A DNA stretch of 64,000 nt from Anaerosporobacter mobilis DSM 15930 (lineage in GTDB: Bacteria; Bacillota; Clostridia; Lachnospirales; Lachnospiraceae): NCBI RefSeq assembly GCF_900142955.1, contig NZ_FRCP01000012.1:175446-239445 (forward strand). Reading direction: 5' to 3'. Position 1 is the stretch's first letter. Every line of letters starts with the position of its first letter. Positions 62,139-64,000 of this stretch are shown here, one piece after another. Position numbers and translations under genes: made by a program. The notes beneath the pieces are model-generated. The model was not told where the DNA came from and made no database searches. It saw only the letters and a list, made by a program, of their open reading frames with translations.

Positions 62139-62732
62139 ATGGATTGTTTAAAAGTAGGAAAGTTAATTCTTCGCCTGCGTAACGAAAAAGGTTATACGCA
62201 AAAACAATTAGCGAATGCTATGAATATAAGTGATAAGACTATATCGAAGTGGGAGAGAGGACTTGGTTGTCCAGATGTTTCTCTGCTCCGTGGGTTATCC
62301 GAAGTTTTAGGCGTGAATATTGAGCAGATTTTATTAGGTGAATTAGAAACGAATGAAGTAGATGGAGGAAATATGAAGAAAATTAAGTTTTATGTATGCC
62401 CAAGTTGTGGTAATATCTTAACTGCAACAGGAGAAGCAGATATATCTTGTTGTGGTCGTAAACTAAGTGCATTAGTAGCAAAGCCAAGTGATGATAAACA
62501 CAATATTAACGTGGATATTATAGATGATGAGTTTTATATTACATTCGATCATGAGATGACGAAAGAGCACTATCTTAATTTCATTGCTTACGTTACCTAT
62601 GACAAAGTGCTATTAGTAAAGTTATACCCAGAACAGGGCGGGGAAGTACGTATGCCTAGGTTACGTGGAGGCAAATTTTACTTTGGTTGCAATACGCATG
62701 GGCTATGGCTAGATTCTAGTGCAGGAAAGTAA
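62139..62732 (+). CDS. XRE-family regulator fused to a zinc-ribbon domain
   Basis: 197 aa from ATG 62139 ('aagg' 8 bases upstream); the frame opens at 62058 but that start is badly spaced. Residues 1-65 are a Cro/C1 helix-turn-helix ('GYTQKQLANAMNISDKTISKWERGLGCPDVSLLRGLSEVLG'). After a short linker comes 'FYVCPSCGNILTATGEADISCCGRKLSAL', a four-Cys zinc ribbon that resembles the desulfoferrodoxin N-terminal unit. The remainder ('DDEFYITFDHEMTKEHYLNFIAYVTYDKVLLVKLYPEQGGEVRMPRLRGGKFYFGCNTHGLW') is a beta domain also seen in desulforedoxin-linked proteins. A metal or redox signal is plausible. Confidence 0.85.
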   Translation: MDCLKVGKLILRLRNEKGYTQKQLANAMNISDKTISKWERGLGCPDVSLLRGLSEVLGVNIEQILLGELETNEVDGGNMKKIKFYVCPSCGNILTATGEADISCCGRKLSALVAKPSDDKHNINVDIIDDEFYITFDHEMTKEHYLNFIAYVTYDKVLLVKLYPEQGGEVRMPRLRGGKFYFGCNTHGLWLDSSAGK

Positions 62733-62759
62733 CTCTACATGTTGTTGTATAATTTGTTG

Positions 62760-62805
62760 TTGACAAACGATAAAGTTTACGGTATCATAAAGTTTACGGT
62801 ATCAT
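62760..62805 (+). promoter_or_regulatory. tRNA-Gly promoter within a 17-bp tandem repeat
   Basis: TTGACA (62760-62765), 17-bp spacer, TATCAT (62783-62788). AAAGTTTACGGTATCAT occurs twice in tandem (62772-62788, 62789-62805), so the -10 is duplicated. Flanking arms gttgttgacaaa (62756-62767) and tttgacaacaac (62816-62827) are near-complementary. Confidence 0.6.
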
Positions 62806-62834
62806 ATATCTTGTCTTTGACAACAACAGAATAT

Positions 62835-62906
62835 GCGCGAGTGGCTCAGTGGTGGAGTATCGCCTTGCCAAGGCGAGGGTCGCGGGTTCGAATCCCGTCT
62901 CGCGCT
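62835..62906 (+). tRNA. tRNA-Gly (anticodon GCC)
   Basis: 7-bp acceptor stem GCGCGAG/CTCGCGC, D arm from 'gctcagtggtggag', anticodon stem TCGCC/GGCGA with loop TTGCCAA (anticodon GCC), T arm CGCGG-GTTCGAAT-CCCG and discriminator U, as expected for glycine. CCA is not encoded. It lies 24 bp from the end of the IS element. Confidence 0.96.
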
Positions 62907-62953
62907 TACGAAATCCCTTGATTTTGTGGTGACCCCTAAAAGTTAGACTTTAT

Positions 62954-62985
62954 GGCGAAGTGAATTTTTCACTTCGCCTTTTTTA
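62954..62985 (+). terminator. Inward-facing terminator at the IS end
   Basis: GGCGAAGTGAA-ttt-TTCACTTCGCC then T6 on the plus strand. It would stop transcripts entering the IS from the tRNA-Gly side, protecting it from antisense or activating read-through. It abuts the orfB stop. Confidence 0.85.
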
Positions 62986-63783
62986 TGCTGCCAAGAGGCT
63001 GATCCTGTATTCAACCGGACTCATCCAGCCTAGCTTCTCCTTTATTCGTTGCGTGTTGTAATACTGTATGTATTTATCTATTGCTTCTTTAAGTTCATCA
63101 TAGCTGTAATAAACTTCTCCATAATACATTTCCTGTTTCATTATTCCAAAGAAATTTTCCATAACTGAATTATCATGGCAGTTTCCTTTTCTGGACATAC
63201 TTTGATAGATGCGATGTTCTTGTAATGTGTGTACATATGCCTTCATCTGATAACCCCAACCTTGATCCGAATGAAATGTTCTACGATACGGGCAATCAGC
63301 TGTGATTGCTATTGCCATGTTTAGTGCATCCATTATGTTTTTTGCAGATGGTGTTGGAGATATACCATAGCATAGTATTTCTCTATTACATAAATCCATA
63401 AATGGATCTAAATACAATTTTTTGATTATCATGCGACCTTTTGAATCTGCATCATAATATTTAAACTCTGTGGTGTCTGTTGTAATTTTTTGATGCGGTA
63501 TTTTTGTATCAAAGCGTCTTCGTAATCTATTAGGAGCCATTTTTCCAACTTTTCCTTTGTATGAACTATACTTACGACTTTTTCTTGTAAAAGAAGTAAC
63601 TTGCAAGGATAATTTTTGCATAATTCTTTGTACACGTTTCTTATTTACTAAATATCCTTCTTTGCGAAGCTCACCTAACATGCGTCTGTATCCAAAGTCT
63701 TTATGGATTACATGAAGCTCGGCGATCTTTTCTTCAAGTTCCATGTTTGGATTTTCTCTACTAAACCTTTTTTTCCAATACAT
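62983..63783 (-). CDS. IS3-family transposase OrfB (integrase catalytic domain)
   Basis: 266 aa from Met 63783, but the frame is open further upstream (to ~63924) and contains 'GDFKLKDILAVVGFPKATYMYWKK', so the natural protein is an OrfAB fusion made by -1 frameshifting. The HTH_21 region ('VIHKDFGYRRMLGELRKEGYLVNKKRVQRIM') precedes the rve core with DDE residues: 'TDTTEF', 'FHSDQGWGY', 'MSRKGNCHDNSVMENFFGIMKQEMYY'. 'YNTQRIKEKLGWMSPVEYR' closes the family. It appears intact and potentially active. Confidence 0.93.
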   Translation of the reverse strand: MYWKKRFSRENPNMELEEKIAELHVIHKDFGYRRMLGELRKEGYLVNKKRVQRIMQKLSLQVTSFTRKSRKYSSYKGKVGKMAPNRLRRRFDTKIPHQKITTDTTEFKYYDADSKGRMIIKKLYLDPFMDLCNREILCYGISPTPSAKNIMDALNMAIAITADCPYRRTFHSDQGWGYQMKAYVHTLQEHRIYQSMSRKGNCHDNSVMENFFGIMKQEMYYGEVYYSYDELKEAIDKYIQYYNTQRIKEKLGWMSPVEYRISLLAA

Positions 63784-63824
63784 GTAGGTTGCTTTTGGAA
63801 AGCCGACAACTGCGAGAATATCTT

Positions 63825-64000
63825 TTAGTTTGAAATCTCCTCGGAGGCTGTGGATGATTCTCGCTGTTTTTTCAGAAGAGTTTCCTCCTCTAAACGCAGC
63901 CTCCTCAGTTCTTTTAAATAAGCATTCTCGATCCTAAGTTTTAAAAGTTCATCTTCGAGTTGTTTTACATGTTCAGTGCTTGTATCTACAGGAATAATAT
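63825..64000 (-). CDS. IS3-family OrfA, C-terminal part
   Basis: The frame enters from the right edge and stops at TAA 63825-63827. It reads '...TSTEHVKQLEDELLKLRIENAYLKELRRLRLEEE', a leucine zipper typical of OrfA oligomerisation, then 'TLLKKQRESSTASEEISN'. A run ctg-aaa-aaa-cag (near 63870) lies where the OrfB frame overlaps in -1, the likely frameshift site. The helix-turn-helix part is outside the window. Confidence 0.85.
   Translation of the reverse strand, partial: IIPVDTSTEHVKQLEDELLKLRIENAYLKELRRLRLEEETLLKKQRESSTASEEISN

Larger units (their letters stand above)
62930..64000 (-). mobile_element. IS3-family (IS150-like) insertion sequence, 3' part
   Basis: The element's 3' end is near 62930, where 'tgacccctaaaagttagact' resembles IS150-group terminal repeats. 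It contains orfB, the -1 overlapping orfA end, and continues beyond the window, so the other terminus and target duplication cannot be checked. Confidence 0.85.

Noticed and set aside
62739..62921. 60-codon open frame over the tRNA
   Set aside because: It runs through the tRNA-Gly promoter and gene; no ribosome site.

Overview
The window is a low-GC chromosomal segment from a spore-forming-type Firmicute. It is most likely a member of the Lachnospiraceae, near Lachnoclostridium/Clostridium phytofermentans. This rests on the dgt-dnaG-rpoD cluster, a short primary sigma factor, glutamate synthase with a separate small subunit, a large single-chain PurL, strong GGAGG ribosome binding sites and many long hairpin repeats between genes. 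The species assignment is inference; no search was possible. Most of the window is housekeeping DNA, and no CRISPR array, prophage or restriction/defence island is visible.

Layout. 1-7.7 kb: macromolecular synthesis genes (dgt 3' end, dnaG, rpoD), a LysR regulator, trmK, a Nif3-like gene and a TGS/uridine-kinase-like gene. 7.8-8.2 kb: RNase P RNA on the minus strand with its own promoter. 8.4-15.8 kb: poorly characterised genes (a FliK-like protein, a small membrane protein, a Cys-motif protein, a DUF218 protein, an alpha/alpha-toroid-like protein), a decayed effector-binding-domain gene and a membrane XRE regulator. 16-22.5 kb: glutamate synthase behind a leader with a terminator-like hairpin. 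22.7-26.6 kb: a lipoprotein and a secreted gingipain-like (C25) protease with Ig-like domains. 26.7-27 kb: a 265-bp nested palindrome that looks like a MITE. 27-32.9 kb: NfeD-flotillin pair, an S41-like protein lacking its nucleophile, a cytidylate-kinase-like gene behind a repeated structured leader, and an AI-2E family permease. 33-38.3 kb: a four-gene MacB/FtsX-type ABC operon containing a CARDB/NEW3-like surface protein and a repeat protein. 38.3-40.2 kb: a shortened peptidoglycan-binding-family homologue and a short flagellin. 40.6-44.9 kb: carAB. 45-47 kb: a 290-bp palindrome, a broken ECF sigma factor, and thiT under a TPP riboswitch. 47-54.3 kb: a HAD phosphatase, an EAL protein with a degenerate GGDEF, a pair of aspartoacylase-like genes (one without its zinc ligands) divergent from a LysR regulator, and a PrsA-like lipoprotein. 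54.5-58.3 kb: purL. 58.8-62.7 kb: AraC regulator, nitroreductase, LCP protein, XRE/zinc-ribbon regulator. 62.8-64 kb: tRNA-Gly(GCC) and an IS3-family element running off the end.

The least explained material is noncoding. Structured repeats sit in 5' leaders (30.7-31.0 kb twice, 51.8-51.97 kb once), nested long palindromes lie between genes (26.7, 45.0 kb, and a short relative at 21.0 kb), and a shared 40-bp motif occurs at 11.3 and 45.0 kb. The best protein-level oddities are the predicted pseudo-enzymes: an M14-like protein paired with an apparently active paralogue, and a Ser-less S41 protein.
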